DNA of 64,000 bases from Taudactylus pleione (taxonomy: Eukaryota > Chordata > Amphibia > Anura > Myobatrachidae): NCBI GenBank assembly GCA_031769625.1, contig JAUIMM010000113.1:15929501-15993500 (forward strand), read 5' to 3'. The stretch's first letter is position 1. Every line of letters starts with the position of its first letter. Below are positions 33,761 through 44,669 of this stretch, in pieces. The position numbers and the translations under genes were made by a program. The notes beneath the pieces were generated by a model. The model searched no databases. It was not told the DNA's origin and worked only from the letters and a program-made list of their open reading frames with translations.

Positions 33761-35150
33761 CCCTGCTCCCTACTATAATGTAAGCCCTCTGGCTGGTTCA
33801 GCCTGGTGCTCGTTAATGGAAATTCTGGGCAGCCAATGGCAGTTTTCTCCACAATTTTCCATAACCAGACCAGACAGAAAGGTCAAGTGCTGTTTATTTA
33901 GTGCGTATCATATTACAAACATTTCAGTCACACGTATATATATCATAGTTCCTTGTATGGCTTTTCCCACACATTGTAACCTTTGTAGTGCACCCAAGAT
34001 GGCTGCCTCGACTGGTATGTCTGTAATTTACTGATTATGGCAGAGATCCTTTACCTACATGTGCAGATGTCAAAATGTGAATAAAGCTTTTCTAAATGTA
34101 AAAATAAATATTGTGTACTGTTCCCTATGACTTGGGGCCTCCAGCCAATTCATACAGAAAGTGAAAAATTGTTTCTTTTTCATAGAGCATTAATTGTGGG
34201 GCTGTATCATGTACACATATCTGGAAGATATGCTTTCATGGGCGATGCCCAATAGTGAGCAGTCTTTTGCTACTGACTTTTGTCATTCTAATTTCAGATG
34301 GAGTAATCCCCAGAATTGCTTACTCCATTGATATGTGTACATGTAGATGTTCAGTTCCATTAGTTTTGGTTTGTCCTTAAAAGTTTTTCATTTTTGTGAA
34401 GACTCCAAAGATAACAGTACAAGTCTCAAATTGCTGCCAAATCAGGCCAACATGTAAATTTGATAAAGCTCGCCATAAATTGTCAGATAAAATGTCTGTC
34501 AGACCAACAGACATTTCATCTGACAGCCTGTAACCCATCAGATATTGTAGCTGTAACCCTGGTTAGGGTTACGGAGATATATTACATATAAATATAATCA
34601 GTGCTTGAATTGTGCTGGTATGTAACGGTATGACATACCGGCACTTCAAGCTCTAAGCTAATTTTTTATTTTTTTGAAAAAAGACGCTTTCTGGCCAGCA
34701 GAGATTAAAGCGGAGGTGTGGCTTGAGTCTCACTCAAGCACGGTCCGGAGCCCTGCTGTGCTGCCTCCAGGCTCTAATAACCTGACAGCCTGTCAGTGAC
34801 AGGACAACCCCCCATACTGCTGCTGCAGGGTGCAGTCAAGTACGAAACTTCTGCTGGTGCACTGCACCATACCCAGCCCATCAGCCACTGGTCAGATCAT
34901 CATCATTGATGATCTGTGGCAAGCAGTGGAGGACGGTTCCCGCTTGACCGGCTGGCTTAGGCAGGAGGATCACCGCGTAGTGGACCAGTAGCTGCTGTAG
35001 AGCCCCTAAGGAAACCTCCGTAGGAGGGGGGCGGAGCCAGGACTCGTGACATGAGCAGCAGCCACTCGAGTCTCCAGCTACGCAGCACAGTCTCTTCCAG
35101 CCGGCCAGCCAGATGCTGAGTGGATCGGTAGTGGCCTCCGCTCATCTCAG
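33761..35150. other. No gene recognised
   Basis: A possible hAT end, CAGTGCTTGAATTGTGCTGG, is at about 34600. Its inverted-type partner motif CTTCGACCACTG occurs far away at about 45715. No coding exon was recognised. Confidence 0.35.
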
Positions 35151-35154
35151 TCCC

Positions 35155-35202
35155 CTGCCTGCGGCTGCTGAAGCAAGGCTCTTGCTTCAGCAGCTGCAGG
35201 CA
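35155..35202. repeat. Hairpin
   Basis: CTGCCTGCGGCTGCTGAAGC and GCTTCAGCAGCTGCAGGCAG are inverted with a 9-base loop. Confidence 0.75.
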
Positions 35203-35284
35203 GTTGCAGGGCGCTTCAGCATACACAGATCAGTGTGGCCTGTGGGTACCAAGATGGAGTGGACTATGCTGCATGCATCTCTCT

Positions 35285-35412
35285 ATATGGGCACACTGCC
35301 AGTGTCCTGCATACAACATGTACTATGCCCTATATGGGCACACTGCCAGTCTCCTGCATATAACATGTACTATGCCCTATATGGGCAAACTGCCAGTCTC
35401 CTGCATATAAAA
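35285..35412. repeat. Three-unit ~51-bp tandem repeat
   Basis: TATGGGCACACTGCCAGT followed by CTCCTGCATATAACATGTAC occurs three times with few changes. Confidence 0.85.
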
Positions 35413-35431
35413 TGACTATGGGCCTGATTCA

Positions 35432-35720
35432 GCTTGGATTGCAAGCGTGAATTTGCACACAGCCGGTCGATTGTTTCACTCTGCGCATGCATTACAGTGC
35501 GCAAACTGGTCACTGCAGTCTCAGGATATAAGTAGACCCAACGCAAATTGAGTGACAGGAAGTGCCATTTGTGGGTGGTGACGGGGGTAGGTGCAGGGCA
35601 AATGCAGGCGTGCCTATGCATTTAAAACTCTGTTATAGGGGTGTGCATAATTAAGCCCCTGCAACTGCATACGTAGCCAAAACTGTAGATTCCGACAGGA
35701 AGTTTAGCAATGTTTGAGTG
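35432..35720. repeat. One-ended fragment of the GATTCAG fold-back family
   Basis: Starts GGGCCTGATTCAGCTTGGAT. It shares GGGTGGTGACGGGGGTAGGT and AATGCAGGCGTGCC with 60779-61214 and 56023-56640. No inverted right end was found. Confidence 0.55.
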
Positions 35721-36413
35721 AGGGTCAAGGTCAACCACAATTGTGCATATGGGTCCGATGGTCCTCATGTTACCGATGTTTTCGCAGTCTAGCTAAGTAT
35801 TACGTCTCTGAGTAAAGGGAAGGGGGTGTCTTTATGTAGTGCTGGGTGTCTGCATATTGTGCTTTGGCGGCAGTGCAAATGCATTCATTATAGGGGTGTG
35901 CACCGGCCACTTTTCGTGTTTTGTGTTTTGGTTTTGGATCTGGATCTTTCTTCGTGTTTTGGATCTGGATTGGTTTTGCCAAAACCACCCTTCCGTGTTT
36001 TGGGTTCTGGGCTTTGTGTTTTGGATCTGTATTTTTTTGAAAAAAAGCATAAAAACAGCTAAAATCACAGAATTTGTAGGTTTTTCTGTTCCTATGCTAT
36101 TATTAACCTCAATAACCTTAATTTCCACTCATTTCCAGTCTATTCTGAACACCTCACACCTCACAATAGTGTTTTTATGGCCAAAAGGTTGCACCGAGGT
36201 AGCTGGATGACTATGCTAAGCGACACGAGTGGGCGGCACAAACACGTGACCCATCTAGGCGTGATACTGCAGTGGCAGACAGGATGGCAGTTTGAAAAAC
36301 TAGGCCCCAAACTGTACATAATGCAAAGAAAAAAAAGAGGTGCAAGATGGAATTGTCCTTGGGCCCTCCCACCCACCCTTATGTTGTATAAACAGGACAT
36401 GCACACTTTAACA

Positions 36414-36469
36414 AACCAATCATTTCAGCGCCAGGGTCTGCCACACAACTGTGGCTGAAATGATTGGTT
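36414..36469. repeat. 16-bp perfect hairpin after the transposase stop
   Basis: AACCAATCATTTCAGC (36414-36429) and GCTGAAATGATTGGTT (36454-36469) flank a 24-base loop, about 57 bases beyond the stop codon. The same hairpin is retained in copy 2 at 50452-50507, despite changes in the loop. Confidence 0.85.
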
Positions 36470-36525
36470 CGTTTGGGCCCCCACAAAAAAAGCTGGCAAT
36501 TAATGTGTCCCTGCACAAACTGGCT

Positions 36526-39500
36526 CTATGGAGGCAAGATGTCATCCTCATCCTCCTCATCCACTGATTCCTCACCCTCTTCAGTGTGTACATCCTCATC
36601 CTCACAAAGTATTAACTCGTCTCCACTTGAATCCACCACCACAGGTCCCTCTGTACGTTCTGGAGGCTGGTCTCCCTGGAAGAGCTGATAATTCATTTTT
36701 ATGAACATCATCTTCTCCACATTCTGTGGAAGCAACCTCCTACGCCTTTCGCTGACAAGGTTCCCGGCTGCACTAAACACTCTTTCGGAGTACACACTGG
36801 AGGGGGGGCAACTCCGGTAAAATAGAGCCAGTTTGTACAGGTGCCTCCAAATTGCCTCTTTTTCCTGCCAGTACAGGTATGGACTGTCTGACATGCCTAC
36901 TTGGATGCTGTCACCGATGTAATCCTCCACCATTCTGTCAATGGTGACAGTATCATATGCAGTGACAGTAGACATGTCAGAAATTGTTGCCAGGTCCTTC
37001 AGTCCGGAGCAGATGTCCAAACTTGGTCCTGCCTGCCCTGCATCACCGCCAGCGGGTTGCTTAGGATACCTAAGTTTTTTCCTGGCAGCCCCAGTTGCGG
37101 GAGAAAATGAAGAAGGAGCTGTTGACGTGTCACGTTCCGCTTCAGCTGACAGTGTGTTCACCAGCAGGTCTTTGCACCTCTGCAGGCTTGTGTCGGCCGG
37201 AAAGAGAGACACCACATAGGCTTTAAACCTAGGATCGAGCACGGTGGCCAAAATGTAGTGGTCTGATTTCAACAGATTGACCACCCTGGAATCCTGGCAA
37301 AGCGAATGAAGGGCTTCATCCACAAGTCCCACATGCCGAGCGGAATTGCTCCGTCTTAGCTCCTCCTTCACTTTCTCCAGCTGCTTCTGCAAAAGCCTGA
37401 TGAGGGGAATGACCTGACTCAAGCTGGCAGTGTCTGAACTGACTTCACGTGTGGCAAGTTCGAAGGGCTGGAGAACCTTGCACAACACGGAAATCATTCT
37501 CCACTGCGCTTGAGTCAGGTGCATACCCCCTCCTTTGCCTATGTCATAGGTGGATGTATAGGCTTGTATGGCCTTTTGCTGCTCCTCCATCCTCTGAAGC
37601 ATATAGAGGGTTGAGTTCCACCGCATCACAACCTCTTGCTTCAGGTGATGGCGGGGCAGGTTCAAGAGTGTTTGCTGGCGCTCCAGTCTTCGGCACGCAG
37701 TCGCTGAATGGCGAAAGTGGGCAGAAATTTTTCGGGCCACCCAAAGCGTCTCCTGCACGCCCCTGTCGCTTTTCAGAAAATTCTGCACCACCAAGTTTAT
37801 TGTGTGAGCAAAACATGGGACGTGCTGGAATTTGCCCAGATGTAATGCCCGCACAATATTGGTGGCGTTGTCAGATATCACAAAACCCCAGGAGAGTCTA
37901 AGTGGGGTAAGCCACTGGGTGATGATTTCCCTCAGTTTCTCTAAGAGGTTGTCGGCGGTGTGCCTCTTACTGAAACCGGTGATACACAGCGTAGCCTGCC
38001 TTGGAACGAGCTGCCATTTCTGAGATGCTGCTACTGGTGACGCTGCTGTTGTTGCTGCGTAAGGTGATACATCTACCCAGTGGGCTGTCACAGTCATATA
38101 GTCCTTAGTCTGCCCTGTTCCACTTGTCCACATGTCCGTGGTTAAGTGGACATTGTGTACAACGGCATTTTTCAGGACACTGAGGACACTTTTTCTGACG
38201 TTTCTGTACAGTCTCGGTATCGCCTGCCTAGTGAAGTGGAATCTAGACGGGATTTGGAACCATGGACACACTACCTCCATCAATTGTCTAAATCCCACTG
38301 CACTAATGGCGGATACCGGACGCACATCTAACACCAACATAGCAGTCAAGGCCTCAGTTATACGTTTTGCTTCAGGATGACTGCTGTCGTACTTCATCCT
38401 CCTCGCTAAGGACTGTTGGAGGGTCAATTGTTTAGTAAAAGTAGTGGTGTTCCTACTTCCTCTCTGGGATGATGAACGACTCCCAGCAGCAGCAACAGCA
38501 GCAGCGGCAGCAGTAGGCGTAGCAATGCAGGATCCTCTGGAGGAATCCCGGATAGGAGAGTCAGTCATGCCAGTGACATGGCCTGCAGGACTACTTCCGA
38601 TCCTGACTAAGGAGGAAATTGACGAGGAGGGAGTTGACGGTGTGGTTTGCAGGCGCTTGGATACAACAGGACAACGGGATTTAGGTGTCCCTGGACTGCT
38701 TACGGTCTTAGCCAAAGTTTCTGAACTTGACAGTAACTTTTTATGAACGCGCTGCAGGTGCCGTATAAGGGAGGATGTTCCTAGGTGGTTGACGTCCCTA
38801 CCCCTACTTATTTCACCTTTACATATGGTACATATGGCAAGACAGTTGTTGTCCGGATTTGGATAGAAATATTGCCAGACCAAAGAGGTGGAATGTTTGG
38901 TCTTCTGCCCAGGCATGACCGTGATGGGCTTTTTCATCCCACGGACAACAACTGTCTCCCCCGGAGCCTGATTTAAACAAACCACATCACCATCAGAATC
39001 CTCCTCGCCAACTTCCTCCTCAGCGCCAGCTACACCAGTATCCTCATCCTGTTGTACTTCAACAGTGACATCTTCAATTGGCATATCAGCAAGTGGACTG
39101 TGGGTGCTCCTTTCAGCACTTGCAGGGGGCGTGCAAATGGTGGAAAGAGCCACCTCTTCCCGTCCAGTGCTGGGAAGGTCAGGCATCACAACTACCACCA
39201 CACTTGGACTCTCCTTGGGGATTTGTGATATCTTCTTAGAAAGCACAGTTCTTCGCTGTGCTTTTGCCAGCTTAACTCTTTTGATTTTTTTAGTGGGAGG
39301 AGGGCTTCCATCGTCATGTGAAGCTGAACCACTAGTCATAAACATACTAGGGATCGACCTTAGCCGTTCCTTGCCACTCCGTGTCGTAAATGGCATATTG
39401 GCAAGTTTACGTTTCTCTTCAGCTGATTTAAATGTTTTTTTCAAGGTCATTTTCCTGAACTTTGTCATTTGGGATTGTATGTGCCCTCTATTATGACATT

Positions 39501-39633
39501 GGGCATCGGCCTTGGCAGACGACGTTGATGGCATGTTATCGTCATGACTAGTGGCAGCAGCTTCAGCACTAGGAGGAAGTGGTTCTTGATCTTTCTCTAT
39601 TTTATTTTTTTCGGAGAAAGTTTGGTCCTCCAT
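36526..39633 (-). CDS. hAT transposase with BED zinc finger, 1035 aa
   Basis: A nuclear DNA transposase that would bind the element's ends, excise it and reinsert it with 8-bp duplications. The first ~240 residues are low-complexity and charged, with acidic stretches and basic KKIKRVKLAKAQRR-type segments that could act as nuclear signals. A BED finger follows at about 243-297 (SLVWQYFYPNPDNN, CTICKG, HLQRVH). The RNase H-like core shows VHLTTDMWTSG and VISDNATNIVRAL with PCFAHTINLVVQ. The C-terminal dimerisation region is recognisable near 930-1000 (IWRHLYKLALFYRSCPPSS, VYSERVFSAAGNL, RRRRLLPQNVEKMMF). It ends in an acidic tail EEGEESVDEEDEDDILPP. ZBED-like host genes come from this superfamily, but the TIRs and duplications here identify a transposon. 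The ATG at 39631-39633 is the first in frame. No intron is needed. Confidence 0.95.
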   Translation of the reverse strand: MEDQTFSEKNKIEKDQEPLPPSAEAAATSHDDNMPSTSSAKADAQCHNRGHIQSQMTKFRKMTLKKTFKSAEEKRKLANMPFTTRSGKERLRSIPSMFMTSGSASHDDGSPPPTKKIKRVKLAKAQRRTVLSKKISQIPKESPSVVVVVMPDLPSTGREEVALSTICTPPASAERSTHSPLADMPIEDVTVEVQQDEDTGVAGAEEEVGEEDSDGDVVCLNQAPGETVVVRGMKKPITVMPGQKTKHSTSLVWQYFYPNPDNNCLAICTICKGEISRGRDVNHLGTSSLIRHLQRVHKKLLSSSETLAKTVSSPGTPKSRCPVVSKRLQTTPSTPSSSISSLVRIGSSPAGHVTGMTDSPIRDSSRGSCIATPTAAAAAVAAAGSRSSSQRGSRNTTTFTKQLTLQQSLARRMKYDSSHPEAKRITEALTAMLVLDVRPVSAISAVGFRQLMEVVCPWFQIPSRFHFTRQAIPRLYRNVRKSVLSVLKNAVVHNVHLTTDMWTSGTGQTKDYMTVTAHWVDVSPYAATTAASPVAASQKWQLVPRQATLCITGFSKRHTADNLLEKLREIITQWLTPLRLSWGFVISDNATNIVRALHLGKFQHVPCFAHTINLVVQNFLKSDRGVQETLWVARKISAHFRHSATACRRLERQQTLLNLPRHHLKQEVVMRWNSTLYMLQRMEEQQKAIQAYTSTYDIGKGGGMHLTQAQWRMISVLCKVLQPFELATREVSSDTASLSQVIPLIRLLQKQLEKVKEELRRSNSARHVGLVDEALHSLCQDSRVVNLLKSDHYILATVLDPRFKAYVVSLFPADTSLQRCKDLLVNTLSAEAERDTSTAPSSFSPATGAARKKLRYPKQPAGGDAGQAGPSLDICSGLKDLATISDMSTVTAYDTVTIDRMVEDYIGDSIQVGMSDSPYLYWQEKEAIWRHLYKLALFYRSCPPSSVYSERVFSAAGNLVSERRRRLLPQNVEKMMFIKMNYQLFQGDQPPERTEGPVVVDSSGDELILCEDEDVHTEEGEESVDEEDEDDILPP

Positions 39634-39689
39634 TTATGTTATATCGATGTGATATATACGTGCGGCTAAACACAGAAAATATTTTTTTA

Positions 39690-42600
39690 TTTTTGCTGGA
39701 GAGTAGTGCACTTTGTGGGTTACACCAGCCTTTAAGAAATGAGCCAGCCGGCTCTTTACTTATGGGACACAGGCGCACGCTTGGCGCTGCTCCTTTGTTG
39801 ATGCACGTGCGGCTACTGCGCACACAATTCACAAACACAGAAATTAATTTTTTTTGTGGTTTGGACTGGAGTGTACTTTGGGGGTTACAGCACCCTTTAA
39901 CGGTCAAGCCAGCCGGCCCTTTACTTATGACACAGGCGCACGCTTGGCACTACTTTGTTGATGCACGTGCGGCTACTGCGCACACAATTCACAAACACAG
40001 AAAATAATTTTTTTTTGGTTTGGACTGGAGTGTACTTTGGGGGTTACAGCACCCTTTAACGGTCAAGCCAGCCGGCCCTTTACTTATGACACAGGCGCAC
40101 GCTTGGCACTACTTTGTTGATGCACGTGCGGCTACTGCGCACACAATTCACAAACACAGAAAATATATATTTTTTTGGTTTGGACTGGAGTGTACTTTGG
40201 GAGTTACAGCACCCTTTAACGGTCAAGCCAGCCGGCCCTTTACTTATGACACAGGCGCACGCTTGGCATTACTTTGATGATGCACGTGCGGCTACTGCGC
40301 ACACAATTCACAAACACAGAAAAAATATTTTGTTATTTGGTTTGGAGTGTACTTTGGGGGTTACAGCACCCTTTAATGGTCAAGCCAGCCGGCCCTTTAC
40401 TTTTGACACAGGCGCACGCTTGGCACTACTTTGTTGATGCACGTGCGGCTACTGCGCACACAATTCACAAACACAGAAAATAATTTTTTTTTGGTTTGGA
40501 CTGGAGTGTACTTTGGGGTTTACAGCACCCTTTAATGGTCAAGCCAGCCGGCCCTTTACTTTTGACACAGGCGCACGCTTGGCACTACTTTGTTGATGCA
40601 CGTGCGGCTACTGCGCACACAATTCACAAACACAGAAAATAATTTTTTTTTGGTTTGGACTGGAGTGTACTTTGGGGTTTACAGCACCCTTTAACGGTCA
40701 AGCCAGCCGGCCCTTTACTTATGACACAGGCGCACGCTTGGCACTACTTTGTTGATGCACGTGCGGCTACTACGCACACAATTCACAAACACAGAAAATA
40801 ATTTTGTTTTGGTTTGGACTGGAGTGTACTTTGGGGGTTACAGCACCCATTAACTGTCAAGCCAGCCGGCCCTTTACTTATGACACAGGCGCACGCTTGG
40901 CACTACTTTGTTGATGCACGTGCGGCTACTGCGCACACAATTCACAAACACAGAAAATTATTTTTTTTTTGGTTTGGACTGGAGTGTACTTTGGGGGTTA
41001 CAGCACCCTTTAACGGTCAAGCCAGCCGGCCCTTTACTTATGACACAGGCGCACGCTTGGCACTACTTTGTTGATGCACGTGCGGCTACTGCGCACACAA
41101 TTCACAAACACAGAAAATTATTTTTTTTATGGTTTGGACTGGAGTGTACTTTGGGGGTTACAGCACCCTTTAATGGTCAAGCCAGCCGGCCCTTTACTTA
41201 TGACACAGGCACTCGCTTGCCACTACTTTGTTGATGCACGTGCGGCTACTGCGCACACAATTCACAAACACAGAAAATAATTTTTTTTTTGGTTTGGACT
41301 GGAGTGTACTTTGGGGGTTACAGCACCCTTTAACAGTCAAGCCAGCTGGCCCTTTACTTATAACACAGGCGTACGCTTGGCACTACTTTGTTGATGCACG
41401 TGCGCTACTGCGCACACAATTCACAAACACAGAAAATAATTTTTTTTTTGGTTTGGACTGGAGTGTACTTTGGGGGTTACAGCACCCATTAACGGTCAAG
41501 CCAGCCGGCCCTTTACTTATGACACAGGCACACGCTTGGCACTACTTTGTTGATGCACGTGCGGCTACTGCGCACACAATTCACAAACACAGAAAATTAT
41601 TATTTTTTTGGTTTGGACTGGAGTGTACTTTGGGGGTTACAGCACCCTTTAACGGTCAAGCCAGCCGGCCCTTTACTTATGACACAGGCGCACGCTTGGC
41701 ACTACTTTGTTGATGCACGTGCGGCTACTGCGCACACAATTCACAAACACAGAAAATATTTTTTTTTTGGTTTGGACTGGAGTGTACTTTGGGGGTTACA
41801 GCACCATTTTAACGGTCAAGCCAGCCGGCTCTTTACTTATGACACAGGCGCACGCTTGGCACTACTTTGTTGATGCACGTGCGGCTACTGCGCACACAAT
41901 TCACAAACACAGAAAATAATTTTTTTTTGGTTTGGACTGGAGTGTACTTTGGGGGTTACAGCACCCTTTAACGGTCAAGCCAGCCGGCCCTTTACTTATG
42001 ACACAGGCGCACGCTTGGCACTACTTTGTTGATGCACGTGCGGCTACTGCGCACACAATTCACAAACACAGAAAATAATTTTTTTTTTGGTTTGGACTGG
42101 AGTGTACTTTGGGGGTTACAGCACCCTTTAATGGTCAAGCCAGCCGGCCCTTTACTTATGACACAGGCACTCGCTTGCCACTACTTTGTTGATGCACGTG
42201 CGGCTACTGCGCACACAATTCACAAACACAGAAAATAATTTTTTTCTTGGTTTGGACTGGAGTGTACTTTGGGGGTTACAGCACCCTTTAACAGTCAAGC
42301 CAGCCGGCCCTTTACTTATAACACAGGCGTACGCTTGGCACTACTTTGTTGATGCACGTGCGCTACTGCGCACACAATTCACAAACACAGAAAATAATTT
42401 TTTTTTTGGTTTGGACTGGAGTGTACTTTGGGGGTTACAGCACCCATTAACGGTCAAGCCAGCCGGCCCTTTACTTATGACACAGGCACACGCTTGGCAC
42501 TACTTTGTTGATGCACGTGCGGCTACTGCGCACACAATTCACAAACACAGAAAATTATTATTTTTTTGGTTTGGACTGGAGTGTACTTTGGGGGTTACAG

Positions 42601-43515
42601 CACCCTTTAACGGTCAAGCCAGCCGGCCCTTTACTTATGACACAGGCGCACGCTTGGCACTACTTTGTTGATGCACGTGCGGCTACTGCGCACACAATTC
42701 ACAAACACAGAAAATATTTTTTTTTTTGGTTTGGACTGGAGTGTACTTTGGGGGTTACAGCACCCTTTAACGGTCAAGCCAGCCGGCTCTTTACTTATGA
42801 CACAGGCGCACGCTTGGCACTACTTTGTTGATGCACGTGCGGCTACTGCGCACACAATTCACAAACACAGAAAATAATTTTTTTTTGGTTTGGACTGGAG
42901 TGTACTTTGGGGGTTACAGCACCCTTTAACGGTCAAGCCTGCCGGCCCTTTACTTATGACACAGGCGCACGCTTGGCACTACTTTGTTGATGCACGTACG
43001 GCTACTGCGCACACAATTCACAAACACAGAAAATAATTTTTTTTTTGGTTTGGACTGGAGTGTACTTTGGGGGTTACAGCACCCTTTAACGGTCAAGCCA
43101 GCCGGCCCTTTACTTATGACACAGGCGCACGCTTGGCACTACTTTGTTGATGCACGTGCGGCTACTGCGCACACAATTCACAAACACAGAAAATTATTTT
43201 TTTTTTGGTTTGGACTGGAGTGTACTTCGGGGGTTACAGCACCCTTTAACGGTCAAGCCAGCCGGCCCTTTACTTATGACACAGGCGCACGCTTGGCACT
43301 ACTTTGTTGATGCACGTGCGGCTACTGCGCACACAATTCACAAACACAGAAAATAATTTTTTTTTTGGTTTGGACTGGAGTGTACTTTGGGGGTTACAGC
43401 ACCCTTTAACGGTCAAGCCAGCCGGCCCTTTACTTATGACACAGGCGCACGCTTGGCACTACTTTGTTGATGCACGTGCGGCTACTGCGCACACAATTCA
43501 CAAACACAGAAAATA
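39690..43515. repeat. ~24-unit tandem array, 159-160 bp unit, inside the hAT
   Basis: Unit landmarks are TTTGGACTGGAGTGTACTTT, GGGGGTTACAGCACCCTTTA, CGGTCAAGCCAGCCGGCC and TTGATGCACGTGCGGCTACT. The first unit beside the gene is degenerate and the rest are highly alike. Almost every unit contains the E-box CACGTG in GATGCACGTGCGGC (one near 42999 has CACGTA). A ~958-bp block of six units is itself duplicated (about 41130-41940 against 42088-42898). The many overlapping plus-strand frames with repeats of DWSVLWGLQHPLTVKPAGP are periodicity artefacts. Confidence 0.95.
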
Positions 43516-43819
43516 TATAATTTTTTTAGCACTTGGGGGGAGCACCCCTGATGGACAGAGCACCCCCTGGACAACACTACAGCACCCCTTTAGGACTGGG
43601 ACACTGCACAGGCACTGCACAGGACTTTGGAGTGGACACAGCCCCTATGGAGAACTGACTGCACAACACAGTCCAGCCAGCACCTATGGACTTTGAAGTA
43701 GTGGACACAGCCCCTATTAACAACAGCAGCACAGCACAACACAGCCAGCCCCTATGGACTTTGAAGTAGTGGACAACAGCAGCACTACACTACACTACAC
43801 TACACAGCCCAGCCAGCCC

Positions 43820-43895
43820 TAACTCCCACCCTCCCTCTTCACTGTCCACAGCCGAGTGAGAAAATGGCGCCGACGCGGGTACCTTATATAGGATC
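43820..43895 (-). promoter_or_regulatory. Probable transposase promoter beside the right terminus
   Basis: On the minus strand GGATCCTATATAAGGTACCC gives a strong TATA box (43882-43890), pointing toward the transposase gene. The sequence just downstream, GCGCCATTTTCTCACTCGG, would hold the start site. The ATG is 4.2 kb further on, past the whole array. The same block is preserved in copy 2 (TATATA at 53121-53126). A TGACGT motif lies a little upstream, at about 43928-43933. Confidence 0.65.
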
Positions 43896-44084
43896 CAAAA
43901 CCCGCGAGACTCGGAAGGCGGGATGATGACGTTTTGCCTCGATTTCAGATCCGAGTCAGGCGGGAAAAGTCGAGCCTGACTCGGATCGGACTCGGATCGG
44001 GGGGGCTCGGGGGGGTTCGGATTTCAGAAATCCGAACCCGCTCACCCCTAATTCATTAGATATTTTTGCAGCGGCCAGGTACGT

Positions 44085-44400
44085 AGTGTTCACTCTAGGT
44101 CCGTCACCGGGCAGGACTTTTCCCAGTCACCCTCTGCCTCTGTCCGTAACCCTGTGCCTCTCCACATCACCCTGTGGCTCTCGCTATTACCCTCTGTTCA
44201 TCAATTTCTGCCACTGGCCGTTAACCACTTTCCATCTGCCTATGTTCATCACCCTCTGCTGTTCTCCCTGTGCCTCTTTCATCACCCTCTGCCTCTGACC
44301 ATTACACTCTACCTGTCAAACTCTTCCCATCACCTTCTGACCATGATTCATTGCCTCTGCGCATCACCCTCTGCATCTGCCCATCACCCTCTACCAGCAG
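44085..44400. repeat. Degenerate ~20-24-bp minisatellite
   Basis: About twelve irregular copies of CATCACCCTCTGCCTCTGCC. Immediately outside the hAT target duplication. Confidence 0.7.
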
Positions 44401-44669
44401 ACCCATCTGTGGAGCCTCCAAGGAGCACCGCTGAAATCAGGTCCTGTTGAGTTCAAAGGGGGCACCAATTATTAATTGATTAAAGGGAGAATAGATTATT
44501 AATATTTGATCAAAGGGGGCACAGATTATTATTAGACACTGGGATGTTGTCTGTATTGTTTGGTGGTCACATGACACAATACCATATGGTATATTAATTT
44601 AGCATGGGGCCTAGAAGCTTGAACCCAAAGCATTTTTTGCACGTGGGCCCACCACTCACAAGTGACTTT

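Larger units (their letters stand above)
35891..44050 (-). mobile_element. Apparently autonomous 8.16-kb hAT transposon, copy 1
   Basis: Short termini TAGGGGTG and CACCCCTA lie between perfect 8-bp duplications ATTCATTA (35883-35890, 44051-44058). Contents from left to right: a left subterminal region rich in GTTTTGGATCTGG motifs, a hairpin, an uninterrupted 1035-codon transposase gene on the minus strand, a ~24-unit tandem array, a promoter region and a right subterminal palindrome GATCCGAGTCAGGC/GCCTGACTCGGATC. The intact frame and exact target duplication suggest a young copy. A deleted relative lies at 49929-53286. Confidence 0.95.

Noticed and set aside
36901..39496. Plus-strand open frames of 60-150 codons within the hAT gene
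   Set aside because: Antisense shadows of the 1035-codon transposase.
39859..43696. A series of 70-161-codon plus-strand frames with DWSVLWGLQHPLTVKPAGP repeats
   Set aside because: They are overlapping products of a 159-160-bp non-coding tandem repeat. They shift frame between units and run antisense to the transposase gene.
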